NCBI GenBank assembly: GCA_963678675.1
Contig: OY783200.1
Coordinates: forward strand, 15,433,246-15,497,245
Reading direction: 5' to 3'
Length of the DNA stretch: 64,000 bases
Source of the DNA: Xiphydria camelus
Taxonomy: Eukaryota; Arthropoda; Insecta; Hymenoptera; Xiphydriidae
Below are positions 45,812 to 57,536 of this stretch, in pieces; the first letter of the stretch is position 1, and each line of letters opens with the position of its first letter. The position numbers were made by a program, and so were the translations under genes. Under the pieces are notes generated by a model. The model was not told the origin of the DNA, made no database searches, and saw nothing but the letters and a program-made list of their open reading frames with translations.

Positions 45812-46261
45812 CCAAAACTAAGGAATAGTAGTAGTAGTTTATTTTGTCTTATGTACAGTTTTTTTTACAACTTTTTACATCTTTCCCCCCCCCCCGTCCC
45901 CCGAGTCGCTTATCCTATCTACTTATTTATTACAGTTCTATATCTACCCTTTTGGTGTTTTGCCCCCAACCCCCCCTTTCTTATTGCTCCGTCGCCTGCG
46001 CCTTTGCCAACTTTTCAAATTGTCTTGCATATTCGCATATTGCTGGTATCGGCCTACCTTTCATACATCTTTGTATCCATTGGGTTAACTCCCCTCCCTG
46101 CCGTAAAACTAAGGAATATTTTTTTAATTTTAGATTGTATTTATGCTCTTTGTGTAGAACGCTGTTTTCTGAATGTTCCTTTTATGGAATGGTAGGTTTA
46201 AATGGGTTAACTTCGGAATACTTTCCAGGTATAATAGAAAGTATCTACCTGCTGGACTATT
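45812..46261 (-). other. Spacer with a minus-strand peptide of unknown origin
   Basis: Read on the minus strand, about 45985-46190 is open and ends KGRPIPAICEYARQFEKLAK followed by AQATEQ and a stop. No start codon or relatives are evident. C-rich runs occur at 45887-45897 and 45965-45976. I can only record that the peptide looks helical and non-random; no function is proposed. Confidence 0.25.
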
Positions 46262-47011
46262 CGTAGTTCTTGGCGTCCAGGTGTACCACACCGTCGTTTT
46301 TAAAATCAAGGTACAGCGTACCGTACATTTCCGGCTCTAGTTTTATCCCTTTGTAGTTTTTAAAGTCAAGGCGCATCGTACGTTTCCGGCTTCAGATGAA
46401 TCACTTCGTAGTTGTTCGCGTTCAGGTATACCGCGACGTAGTTTTCAAAGCCTAGGTTGAGAGCACCACAAGTTTCATGCTCCAGATGGATCCCTTCGTA
46501 ATCTCCCGTGAAAAACTACGAAGGGATCTATCTGGAGACTGAAACTTGCGGTGCTCTCTACCTGGACGCGGAAAGCTACGTCGCGATATACCTGAATGCG
46601 AGAAAATGCGAAGTGATACATCTGGAGCCGGAAACGTACGATGCGCTGTACCTCGACTTAGAAAACTACGATGCAGTGTACCGTATATGGATGTGTAAAA
46701 ACGTCCTAGAGAATGTTTCGAAGAAAGTCCCAGACAAAATTCCGGAAAAAGTCCCGGCGATACACCCGGAGCCTGCAACGTACGCTGCGGTGTACCTCGA
46801 CTTTGAAATGTACGGTGCGGTGTATCTGAACGCGGAAAACTATGAAGGGTTACACCTGCAGCCAGGAACGTACGATAAATATAACTCTGTGGAAGTCCCG
46901 GAAAACGACTCGGAGAATGTTCTGGAAAAAATCCCGGAGAATATCCCGTTAAAAGTCCTGAAAAAATACCTGGAAATTGTCCCAGAAATAGTCGTACTTA
47001 CCGGCAGATAG
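46262..47011. repeat. Inverted array of 30-bp repeats
   Basis: 30-bp units built around TACCTGGACGCGGAAAACTA-like sequence run rightward from about 46505 and in mirror image leftward to 46262, with the centre near 46503 (CGTAATCTCCCGTGAAAAAC). Units differ by point changes that mostly preserve the encoded pattern. The right arm is open throughout; the left arm, read on the minus strand, is open for about 50 codons before a stop. The result is a coding minisatellite arranged as a palindrome. Confidence 0.8.
46508..47011 (+). CDS. Repeat protein with 10-residue Y-x-A-x-Y-L units, unknown
   Basis: A 167-residue open frame. Residues 2-57 and about 91-125 consist of ten-residue units such as ETYDALYLDL, ENYDAVY and ENYEGLHLQP, with conserved Tyr, Leu and an acidic or Asn start. 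Between and after them is a five-residue pattern (VPEKIPEKVP, VLEKIPENIPLKVL). No signal peptide or membrane segment is evident. I know no family with this repeat. Because the DNA is a 30-bp minisatellite, an open frame could persist by chance if no unit contains a stop, so expression is not assured. The Met at 46508 lies at the palindrome centre. Confidence 0.35.
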   Translation: MKNYEGIYLETETCGALYLDAESYVAIYLNARKCEVIHLEPETYDALYLDLENYDAVYRIWMCKNVLENVSKKVPDKIPEKVPAIHPEPATYAAVYLDFEMYGAVYLNAENYEGLHLQPGTYDKYNSVEVPENDSENVLEKIPENIPLKVLKKYLEIVPEIVVLTGR

Positions 47012-47211
47012 GTAATCTGGCCATGGTCTGTATTCATTCGCTAGGAAACTCGATAATGATTTCAAAAATTCCGTCTCTTCATAGAATTCTTATATGGCGC
47101 TATAATTATATATAATTATACCATTCAATGCCTCTCAGTCATTTCACAGGGCCGAAATAAAAAATTAATCACTAAAAATATTAGTTTCCTCTACCCCATC
47201 GCACGAGACGA

Positions 47212-47400
47212 CTGTGATACCATATAGAGTATATTCCGTGGCAAACTAGAGCTTTTGAATTTTCCTGACATTTAACTTCGGTAGTGGTTGGGACGGTGCT
47301 CTAGTCATTTATAGAGAAAGTCGTCCCAACCACTACCGAAGTCAAATGTCAGGAAAGTTCAAACGCTTTAATTTGCCACGGAACATACTGTATACTCCGT
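47212..47400. repeat. Foldback hairpin
   Basis: GAATTTTCCTGACATTTAAC...AACCACTACCGAAG pair across a loop at about 47305-47320. The homology extends out to CCGTGGCAAA and TTTGCCACGG. Similar AGTGGTTGGGACGGTGCTCTAG wording appears in the large repeats as AGTGCTTGGACGGTGCTAGA. Confidence 0.75.
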
Positions 47401-47621
47401 GTAAAATTTGATATAATTGTGACGTTATCTAACGGTGTAGAAAATAGGCTGAATTTTTTCTGAACCACTAATTTTCCTCTGAATCTACCAAGACGTAGAT
47501 TGTGACGACGTTTCTTACAGATTAGCAAAGCTCCTCTGTGAAGAGACATGTATCTCTTGAGCCCGTTCATTGATTTGATTCTGGGTAGGCTCGATTGAAA
47601 GCGCTTATCCGAATTAGACAT
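47349..47621 (-). CDS. Small unidentified ORF
   Basis: A 90-residue frame starting MSNSDKRFQSSLPRIKSMNG and containing SLHRGALLICKKRRHNLRLG. The first codons follow a region that resembles the dispersed repeat at 30775. Its C-terminus runs into the hairpin at 47212-47400, which argues against a conserved host gene. Basic composition, no recognised domain. Confidence 0.25.
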   Translation of the reverse strand: MSNSDKRFQSSLPRIKSMNGLKRYMSLHRGALLICKKRRHNLRLGRFRGKLVVQKKFSLFSTPLDNVTIISNFTRSIQYVPWQIKAFELS

Positions 47622-47751
47622 GTTATTAATTTTGTAATTCGAAACGTTTTAATTACTCAGAAATGAAAGTCTCATTACACATACGAACAATACGCGGAGT
47701 AAATATAGCCTCTCTTTGAGCTTCGCGACGGACGCTTCGATTCTCTTAGTC

Positions 47752-48868
47752 CAGCCCTGTGCAACTCTCAGAAAAATGAGGTCACTTTACTGTTGCCAAC
47801 CGCGTGACGGCGCTAGTATCACCTGTCCGCCTGGACCTAAGCGGCTTGATAACTTAGTTCAAATGATAGAAATCAATACAAAACTAAATAATTTAATGAA
47901 TATTGTTGGCTGTTGATTTATGTATTTAATGAAATCTTATTGCTACAATGAGGAAGTAAAAAATATCTGAAGTCAATAACTATCAATAAAAATTGTTTAT
48001 TTTACATTTTTAAGCTACATCAATACATCAAGCTCTTTTTCAAGATATTAATTTCCACGTGCATATTTTCTACTACTATTATTTCTTTTATCTTGTAAAT
48101 CTTGTACTTTTGGTTGAGGAGAACAAAACTAGTTTTATATTTCCATTATTTTTTCATGATCGTTAGATAATATTTCATGTTTCCATCCTAGTGGAAGGTT
48201 TATTCCGTTCGCAAGATCTTTCAGTACAAACTGTTCAAAACATTTTTCTTCTTGTTGCTGAAAATCAGTTGGTAATACATTCTCTTCATTTTATTCTGGC
48301 AATGCTTTGGAATTGACATCTTTGACAATATTTGAATGTAGTGCATCGGATGATGAGGGAATTTCTGACAGTGTCCAAGGTAATTGCGACGGTATGGAGC
48401 CTTTCTGTAACCGTGTACACTTATACGGTGTTTTCATTCAAATGTCCCATCTGGCTTAGTAATAACTTTGTGAGTTAATTTTTTACTAGGTAAAAAATGA
48501 TTATGACAGATAGGATCTCCTGATTTCAGTTGAGGCAATTTTGTAGCTTCTAGCCATGTCTGGAGAATGTCGTCGTCTTTCGCAGCAGAAAGAAAAGGTC
48601 CTTTCTCTGGATTCGAGTCGTACCCGACTGTGCAACAAATCACTTTACATCTAGGCATTTCTTATTTTCACTAACTTTTTTTTATAATTAAATCCACTCT
48701 TTCGACACTTTTCTCAATTTATTGAATTTATGGTCAACTCATGATATACATTTAAGGTTAAGATAACTACCGTAAACAGGACAGACGACAACGGCGACAC
48801 TACACGTATAGGCGACAGTAAGCGGTCGTAACTTATCTAAGGGAATTATATGCAGTTGCACAGGGCTG
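47752..48868. mobile_element. P-type element with THAP gene remnant
   Basis: The ends CAGCCCTGTGCAACT and AGTTGCACAGGGCTG bracket 1117 bp. The flanking octamers TCTTAGTC and CCTCAGTC agree at six of eight places, consistent with an old 8-bp duplication as made by P and hAT elements. The paralogous sequence at 30775-30945 lacks the element. A THAP domain on the minus strand favours the P superfamily. The catalytic region is missing. Confidence 0.72.
48147..48658 (-). pseudogene. THAP-domain transposase remnant
   Basis: The minus-strand frame from 48658 reads MPRCKVICCTVGYDSNPEKG and reaches GDPICHNHFLPSKKLT, giving the C-x2-4-C...W...C-x2-H pattern of a THAP zinc finger, a DNA-binding domain shared by P-element transposases and host THAP proteins. 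After a stop near 48434 the reading continues in other frames (GSIPSQLPWTLSEIPSSSDA, then FEQFVLKDLANGINLPLGWK) to a stop at about 48147. This suggests a THAP domain, linker and a short C-terminal piece with the RNase H-like core deleted. Confidence 0.7.
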
Positions 48869-49042
48869 CCTCAGTCCTTGGCACACGAACCTTAATCGAG
48901 GCCTTGACAAGAAAATATTTAGTTTATAATTGAACAGTGCGAGCTAACCAAAATAATATACATTTATTAATTATTTCAGGCACGGACGATGTTTTTATTG
49001 GGGCTCGCCAAATATTTTCTTGTTTAATTATTTTTGTAAAGT

Positions 49043-50446
49043 AAGAAACTCTGTTCGAACTGTTTAATGCCCGGACATAAGTCAATGACTTGTAAAAGTA
49101 AATGGCGTTGTATGCTATATTCGTCGAAGCATCACACGACTCTACTCAACAGTTACTCGACTGAATTGCCAGTCCCTAAGGGACAAAGGAAATCTGCACC
49201 CAAAGCAGTAAATCAAGTAAATGCGCAAGACTCATCGGATGAGGAGCAATCTTCAAATGTATCTGTAGCAGTAGTCAAATCATGCCAAGTTGTACTACTT
49301 GCAACCGCACGTATTGTCATTGCCTCAGGTGATGGTAACTCCTATTCTCTCAGAGCACTCCTGGACACTGGAGCCGATACCTCACTCATCTCTGAATGGG
49401 CTGCTCAAGCATTAAAGTTGAAGCGAAAACAGGCTTCAACCATAATATCGAGCTTCGATGGCACAGAGCTCGCGAAAGCAAGTAGCGCAGACAACGTGTC
49501 AGTGAAATCTTGTATAGATCGAGATTTCTCGATTAGCCTCACAGCATTGGTGGTCAAAAAGCTGTCTAACGCACCACCTTCGCAAAGGATTGCATCAAGA
49601 AGTTAGCATCACCTAAAGGGCATTAAACTGGCTGATCCAACATTTGCAACTCCGTCTCAAATAGATTTCTTGTTATGAGCAGACGTCTGCGGACAGCTAT
49701 TCCTCAAAGATCGCATCGAGGGTCCTCCAGGGACACCTACGGCATATGGTACACCATTCGGATACGTACTTATGGGACCAGCTCACGGGAAATATGGCCA
49801 TGACTCGTCGCAACGCTCTTGTATCTGTATCCAACCGCTTTCAAACGATGGAAGAACTCAACAACAACTTGAAACGGTTCTGGGAGGTGGAAGGATTCAG
49901 TAACATTGAAATCCCAACCCCGGACGAAAAAGGTTGTGAAGAACAGTTTGTGAAAATACACAAGAGGCTCAAGGATGGTCGCTACGAAGTTCGTCTACCG
50001 CTCAAGCCACAGGCCCACGAGTTACTTGGCGAATTGCGCTCTAAGGCGCTAGCACAATATCTTGCCTCAGAGTTCAAAATGAAAAAAAATGCTATACTCT
50101 CATCTAAGTATCAAGATTTTATGGAAGAGTATAGATCCTTAGGTCACACGCATGAAGTCAGTGACCCCACGAAAATTGCTCAGCAATCGTACTTTATTCC
50201 ACACCACGGAGTAATGAAGAAGAACGACCCAGAAAAGAAGATTCGGGTGGTTTAATGCATCGCAAAAGACAAGCAGCGGGCATTCACTAAACTCGTTGAT
50301 GTATCCTGAACCGAAATTGCAGTCGGACATATGGTTAATCCTCACTAGGTAGCGATTATTCAAGGTCGGATTCACAGCAGACATTGTCAAAATGTACAGA
50401 CAAATTCAGTCCACGAAGATAATCGGCCGATCCAGCGAATATTATT
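49043..50446 (+). pseudogene. BEL/Pao gag end, protease and N-terminal reverse transcriptase
   Basis: It starts in a zinc knuckle CSNCLMPGHKSMTC (C-x2-C-x4-H-x4-C). The aspartic protease site follows as LLDTGADTSLISEWA. Stops TAG at 49604 and TGA at 49676 fall in LADPTFATPSQIDFLL.ADVC, where the family has LLGADV. A frameshift near 49830 leads into LKRFWEVEGF, and after the TAA at 50253 other frames carry LMYPEPKLQSDIWLILTR and GFTADIVKMYRQI with the first catalytic Asp of the polymerase. It ends after QRIL at 50446, where the composite insertion begins. Confidence 0.88.
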
Positions 50447-52233
50447 GATGTGTAAACATCTTTAGGCTCGCTTGGGAGTGATTTCATGGAAGTGGTGGAG
50501 GAATGTTAACGACATTAGTGTGTGTCCGTGTGAGCTCGGTGCAGGATCTTGACATTTACCTTCGGCCGGGCTTGGTCGGTATTTATACCAGTACAAGTCG
50601 AGTCGGTAATTATCTAGAGTCGGTATCAATTCGAGAAATCGGAGCGTCTAACCTCGAAATCGTGAATTTCAGAATAACGATGAGTGCTTTCCATTCTTCA
50701 CAAAATCACCATTCCAATGTTAGATGCTTCTATCTCCAGAACGATCTTCATACTGTTTTCAGTGTATAACAACGGTTTCACTACGATTTCTAATAAAACT
50801 AGATACCAATTCGTGACTTCCATAATTTAGTGGATATAATAATTGGTTTATGATAGCTAAAAAAATACGGTACATAAACCCATATCAAGTTCCAACTTAT
50901 CCTTCAAAGTATTAATAACTGGTGTATATGCAGGACAATTACACTTTACGTTGAAATCACCAAACGATTGACAAAATAGTCTGTCCATTTGGTTATAACA
51001 ACCTCGCAATTACAACCGCCTCATGTCGTGCTGCATTTTTATGTTCCTCCTCACATTTCTTTTTGTCCATAGTTTCTCATGTATTCTACCCTACCCTTCT
51101 TTTCAATTCCTGTACATTATTAACCCCCCACAGAAACAGATTCTCTGTAAAAAAAAAGGCGGCATGTTCATTCAGTGCCAACAAAAATTGATACGTAAAA
51201 TACTCTCCAAAAAAGATTTGAAATCAATTAAGATCGCCATGTTCAAGATTTATATATAAAAAGTAAAAGGCATCATTTGAAAGGAAAATTATTATAAATC
51301 AAGTTATTAAAAAATTCGACTAAAAAAATTTATAACAAAATTTTAATAAAAAAGAACTTGCCGCGTTTAAGTTTTCATATTTTGTCCACTATACCGAATA
51401 ATTGGTAGTGCTTGGACGGTGTTAGAGTGATTCATAAATTGCACTGCCGAAGTCAAATTCAGAGAAATTCAGAAGGCCCCCGCCTGATCGGTTTCCCGTG
51501 CGACATTGGGTATACTGGTGGTATCATATATAAGTGTATGAATTTATTTAAAATCATAAGTGCATAAACATCGAGTATAATTCTGTCTGAATTTTTTATT
51601 TTGAAGGAAAAAACGCGGCGTTCTTTTTTATTAAAATTTGTTTATAAATTCTTTAGTCGAATTTTTTAGTAACTTGATTTACAATAATTTTCCTTTCAAA
51701 TGATGCCTTTTACTTTTTATATATAAATCTTGAACATGGCGATCTTAATTGATTTCAAATCTTTTTTGGAGAGTATTTTACGTATCAATATTTGTTGGGA
51801 CTGAATGAACATGCCGCCTTTTTTTACAGAGAATCTGTTTTTGTGGAGGGATTTCACTACTTTTTGGAATTTATTCATGAGGAGAATACGTACATGTAGA
51901 AGAATAGCTTTTTATTACCACAAAATTAAAGTCTCACATTTTATACCGATACGAGCTAATTAATTATAACCACGTTACTTTTGATTTATTCTCGTGGCAT
52001 TTTGAAAGGGATTTATAGACTAGAGAGCCCTTATATTCTTCACTTTTCCTTAGTATTTTGGAGAAATAAAACATATACCGCTTTCGAATTTACAGACCAT
52101 CGGATTTCTCTTATATTTTGGTCGTCTACAGAAATCCATGAAGACGTTTTACCTTGAACTCTAAGTTTACTCTTCCAATGACCATGACGAATTGTTTCAT
52201 CACATATAAAGATACAACTTATGACAGTATATA

Positions 52234-52481
52234 TCGTCCCCTTCCTGCAAAAAGTCACTAACTAACATATTTTGTAAAATTCACCAAACTGGACTTAGTA
52301 GCTTAATTTTATTAAATATTTAAATGGTAAAACTCACTAAGTGCTAAATGCGTTGGAAATGATCATGCGCGCATCATAAAGTCATTAACCGAAATATAAT
52401 ACCGATATTATATAGCAGAAACTACCTACTAAGTCAGTGATGATAAATGTTAGTTAGTGACTTTTTGCAGGAAGGGGACGA
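52234..52481. mobile_element. TCGTCCCC MITE, copy B
   Basis: Same 248-bp element as 23403-23655, at the same place in the repeat. The left TA is intact (52232-52233) and the right one has become CA. Confidence 0.82.
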
Positions 52482-54184
52482 CATGTTGTTACATATATTA
52501 ACTCGAGACGTTGGAATAGTTTTAAGAAATCCTTTTGCATGCTGAAATTTCGCCCTTACTCGTAAATAAATTTAATTTAATTATTACCACATCATTTACA
52601 GCTTCGATGCTGACCTTACGACTCATTTCAGTCCGAGTAGAACATTAATTGCAAATATCATCATATAAATGCCAATGCGAATAAAAATCATCTATTAACT
52701 GTTGCAGATCAAGTATTCCGTTGTGGTGGGGGTCCTGATTGGTCTACTCGCTAAGATGCGTATACGTTTCTTAGCGAGTAGACCAATCAGGACCCCCACC
52801 GCAATGGAATACTTGATCCTGATTGGTCTCTTCGCTGAGTTGCGTGCACACAAAAATACGAGTGACTCGAGAAAGGCCCCCCTGATCTCCCGGTAGCTGT
52901 CAATTCGGGAGATCGAAGCATCTAACCTCGAAATCAAGTGTACAAGTGATAAGATCATAATTATTCGGGTTTCTTCGGTGAGTTTCCCCAAGTGTTTAAA
53001 GTAGTTACTCCATTATTGTAATCCAATTCCATTGCATCCCTTATTTTTTTGCCACGACTTTGATTGTTGATAGTGGATGGATCAGCTAATAAATTTGATT
53101 TTTATTCACTATCAACTATCAAAGTCGTGGCAGAAAAATAAGGGATTCAATGGAATTGGATTACAGTAACGTAGTAACTACTTTATTATTTTTTTTTCTT
53201 TACCGATATAGTCCCTCTTTCGTATTATACTATCCCACAAGTTCGAATTTATATACCAACCTGTCAAACGTGAAGTGTACATGTACCTCACTTTTATCTC
53301 ATTAAATATTACTGCAGACTCTGACATGTCATCTCGTACAGGTGCAATCGAAGAGGACCTAGCTCGTGTCCTGTCCGTAAAAAGATTACTCGATAGACAT
53401 CGGAGAATGTCAGACTTGTCACCGAGCGCCTATTACCCACGGTACATTTATTGCAATATGCGCTTTTCGTTTTAATTATTCCTGCTTTAAGTAACTTTCA
53501 CTTCTTTCAAAGTATTTACCTTGTACAAACTGTTCATCGTAGAGTGCAGCGATCAATGGTTGTGACTAATCGTAGACAAATTATTCCTGCGATGATGTTC
53601 CAGTTGCAAAGCATACACTAGCAAGTCAGCTTACAGCATCCGATGTTTAGTATCAACTTTACCTCTTTTGGAACACCCATCACCCGAGCATAATCACGAT
53701 TACGTTAATGTTAATCGCAGAATAGACCGTGAGCTCGGGCACATTATCGCAGTAGCAGTTCGGTACACCGAATTGCCTTTTAGTTTTAATAGATAAACTT
53801 GTCTACAACGAGGCGCTAATATCGATCGCTGCCTCCTACCACGAACAGTTCATAAAAGGTTATCACCTTGAAAGAAGTAAAAGTTATTTAACGCTGGAAT
53901 AGTTGAATGAAACGAGAAGCGCGTATATTGCAATTAATGTACCGTGGGTAATAGGCGCTCCGTGACAAGCCTGAGATTCTCCGATCCATCGAGTCATCTT
54001 TTTACGGACAGGACATGAGCTAGATCCTCTTCGGTTGCACCTGTACGAGATGACATGTCAGAAAATCGTGAGTCTTCATGAAAATCTTCTAACCTACTCG
54101 TTCTGCAATAATACACTTAGTAATAAAAAGCTATTCTCCTACATATACGTATTCTCCTCATGAATAAATTCCAAAAAGTAGTGA

Positions 54185-54870
54185 AGTCCCCCCACAAAAA
54201 CAGATTCTCTGTAAAAAAAGGCGGCATGTTCATTCAGTGCCAACAAAAATTGATACGTAAAATCCTCTCCAAAAAAGATTTGAAATCAATTAAGATCGCC
54301 ATGTTCAAGTTATATATAAAAAGTAAAAGGCATCATTTGAAAGCGAAATTATTGTAAATCAAGTGACTACAAAATTCGACTAAAAAAATTTATAAAAAAA
54401 TTTTAATAAAAAAGAACTTGCCGCGTTTTTTCCCTTCAAAATAAAAAATTCAGACAGAATTATACTCGATGTTTATGCACTTATGATTTTAAATAAATTC
54501 ATACACTTATATATGATACCACCAGTATACCGAATGTCGCACGGGAAACCGATCAGGCGGGGGCCTTCTGAATTTATCTGAATTTGACTTCGGCAGTGCA
54601 ATTTATGAATCACTCTAGCACCGTCCAAGCACTACCAATTATTCAGCATAGTGGACAAAATATGAAAACTTAGACGCGGCAAGTTCTTTTTTATTAAAAT
54701 TTTTTTATAAATTGTTTTAGTCGAATTTTGTAGTCACTTGATTTACAATAATTTCCCTTTCAAATGATGCCTTTTACTTTTTATATATAACTCTTGAACA
54801 TGGCGATCTTAATTGATTTCAAATCTTTTTTGGAGAGTATTTTACGTATCAATTTTTGTTGGCATAGTAT
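54185..54870. repeat. GGCGGCATGTTC inverted repeat, extra copy
   Basis: ACAGATTCTCTGTAAAAAAA...GATCGCCATGTTCAAG forms the left arm and its complement the right. The centre at about 54440-54640 includes GGCCTTCTGAATTTATCTG and is inverted relative to the copies at 51370-51600 and 21790-22040. The loop orientation has therefore flipped between copies, as expected for a palindrome. Confidence 0.75.
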
Positions 54871-56260
54871 AATACGAAAGAGGAAATATATCGATAAAGA
54901 AAAAATAATAATAAAGTAGTTACTACATTACTGTAATCCAATTCCATTGTGTGTGTATCCCTTATTTTTCTGCCACAACTTTGATAGTTGATAGCGAATA
55001 AAAATCAAATTTATTGGCTGATCCATCCACTATCAACAATCAAAGTCGTGGTAGAAAAATAAGGTATACAATGGAATTGGATTACAATAATGGAGTAACT
55101 ACTTTATTATTATTTTTTCTTTATTTATTCTCTTTCGTATTATACTATCACAAGTTCCAATTTATATACAAACCTGTCAAACGTGAAGTGTACATATACC
55201 TCACTTTTATTTCATCTCTTCTTCGCCTCTGGTATAATCATTTACACCCCACAAAGCACGTTTTTGCAAGTAACTTTTCTGTAACATTCCTGCGATATTT
55301 TGCAATATTCGTGAATACTACCGTATGTGTGTTAGAAATATATATTTCTCGATAAATTCGCGAATGTTGCAAAATATCATAGAAACATTTCGGAATCATT
55401 ACATCGAAAGAGATCTCCTCGATAAGGTACAGCTCGATAAGATTGTACTTGTCAGGGCTGAATTATATGGGGTTTTTATAATTATTTTAGGAAGTCTTAG
55501 AAGAATACAGGTGCAGCATAATATAGATCTGTGCTAGAAAGAATAAGGAATAACCTTCGACGAGCATTCGGGCTGTGGCAACAGAGGTTAGAATCAGCAA
55601 GACCATGGCAGGGTGGAGATTGAAGGATGGACGCACGTCCATGCACTCGAGGCAGCAAATCTAACTTGCGGAATGAACCAATGCAGCTGGTTCTTGGAAC
55701 AACAAGTGGACGATCCCTCGTTCGAAAGAAACCCACTCGGGTTCGCACATGATTTGGAGTCCTTCTGGGTGGAATTGAATAGCAGCACGTTTATTTCTGT
55801 AACAGATTATAAATAACAAAATTATATCCAGCATTTCACTATTTAAAATATAGTACGAAGGAGGAAATATATCAATAGAGAAAAACTAATGTTAAAGTAA
55901 TTACTTGATTATTGTGATCCAATTCAATTGCATCTGCTATTCTTCTGCCACGGTTTTGATGGAGAAGAAACATCAAATTTATTTGTTAATCCATCGATTC
56001 ACCCCATGCTCGCATGACGCTGAAAACAAAAAATATAATGAACACAAAGTTATTTGTCCTTCCATCGAAAGTGAGGTTAAAGTTGTCAGATGGCAATTAA
56101 ACTTATCTGATGGGAATTCTTCTGAGACCGCCTCCTTTCCTGCTCTTGATGCAGAGGCAACTAGAGAAAAATACCACTGCATCCGTTCATTATCTCGATT
56201 AAACGAAAAAAATACAAACGATTATTAAACTATACGGAGCGTCTCTCACATTCACCACTA

Positions 56261-56598
56261 TAGGGGGATTGGGTAACTGCACGAAACAGATAGAGTGCCA
56301 TCTGTGGCACGCATCAAGCATTAAGCAGATGCCCGTGGTATAAGCGCAGTTTACACGTTATTTTGGATAATAATTGAAGTGTTTTACCCCTATGAGATTT
56401 AATCAATATGGCCTCAATTATAATAGAATGTGGATTTCAAAGCATTCAAATAAATTCTTTCCGTGGAAAATCGTTATCAAAAGGTAAGTACAAGCAGCGC
56501 CACCAAGCTGGATTTCTTGGCGAAACTTGGATGTACATTCTCTATATGCATATGTGTAACACAAACAAAAGCTACGTTTGTGAAGTACCCAATCTCCC
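56261..56598 (+). mobile_element. Insert with exon-like content, TA or TAT flanks
   Basis: Copy A at about 28025-28045 reads CACCACTATTGAGATTC, while copy B has about 338 bp between CACCACTA and TTGAGATTC. The ends GGGGGATTGGGTAACTGCAC and GTACCCAATCTCCC are inverted. Inside, ATGGCCTCAATTATAATAGA opens a frame of 26 codons ending in AAAAG-GTAAGTA, a good splice-donor match. The insert may carry the first exon of its own transposase or a captured host exon. No relative recognised. Confidence 0.6.
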
Positions 56599-57205
56599 TA
56601 TTGAGATTCATTACTCCGATTGCACTGAATTATCACTTTTTATTAACAAGCGCGTCCGAGGATCGAAATAAACGCGAGGGAAATCGTTACGGGAATGGAA
56701 ATATTTTATTCACTTTGAAAACCATGACCAAACATTCAAGGAATATATTCTCTCACACACTCTCACATACATTTGATGGCGTATGCATGTACCCGCATCT
56801 GTGTAGACATTTCCGATCATGGCCGACTATCGCCGAAGATAGACGGAATTAGAGTGACATTTTGACATATATATATTGCCCGAGAAATCGGATTCTCGAC
56901 TTTCAGGCGGCAGGGGCGTGGCTTAGCGCTGCTAAGGGCGAATTTCTGTTAATATTTAACTTATAACATTTATTCTGGTCTCTATCAATAGAGAATAGTC
57001 GATTTATATAGCGTAACTAAGCATAGTTTTGGTTATAACCGTATATTTATTGAGAAAATTCGATGTAAAATTTGAGGGGTGAAGGGGGCAGACATTTTTC
57101 CTGTAAAGATACATGGGTGCTCGCTCGCTGCGACAGCGCTGTCGGCGTCGTTCTGACAAACTTGAATGAACATGCCGCGAGACACTATCGTGTCTCTTGA
57201 TCACT

Positions 57206-57536
57206 ATTTCATTTCACCAGTTCAAACTACAAATTACTACATAAATGATTGTCGTGTACAAATTAAATATGAATACACAACAACTACACTTCATCCTGTA
57301 GAGTCTTTTCACACACTTCGATTTTTGGTTTTCATATTTTCCTTTCACCGATTTCACCCACATCACTTCCACGCTACATTTTCGTATACAAACATCGCGG
57401 CATTCCAAAATTAAAATTTCATTACCATTCTTCCCAACTTGCGTCGAAAATTTCCCCTCAAAAACTCAAGGTACTTTACGCGGAATTCATATAGTAATCT
57501 CGCGAAAAATGCTAGTGGAGGTACGGTAGGTGGGAA
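57206..57536. other. AT-rich spacer, nothing recognised
   Basis: No repeat partner or coding sequence was identified between the end of copy B and the double hairpin. Confidence 0.4.

Larger units (their letters stand above)
51125..57205. repeat. Large composite repeat, copy B
   Basis: Shares block order with copy A: the GGCGGCATGTTCATTCAGTG inverted repeat (51140-51860), the TCGTCCCC MITE, the GATCAAGTATTCCG hairpin (52707-52820), an AAAGTAGTTACT foldback, the module 53370-54115, a second full GGCGGCATGTTC inverted repeat (54185-54870), and coding-like scraps to GAGACACTATCGTGTCTCTT at 57205. It lacks the 21124 MITE and so shows its empty site. No complete gene. Confidence 0.75.

Noticed and set aside
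45662..46195. 177-residue plus-strand frame rich in hydrophobic residues
   Set aside because: Its first third is the arm of a foldback element and the rest is the complement of a better minus-strand reading.
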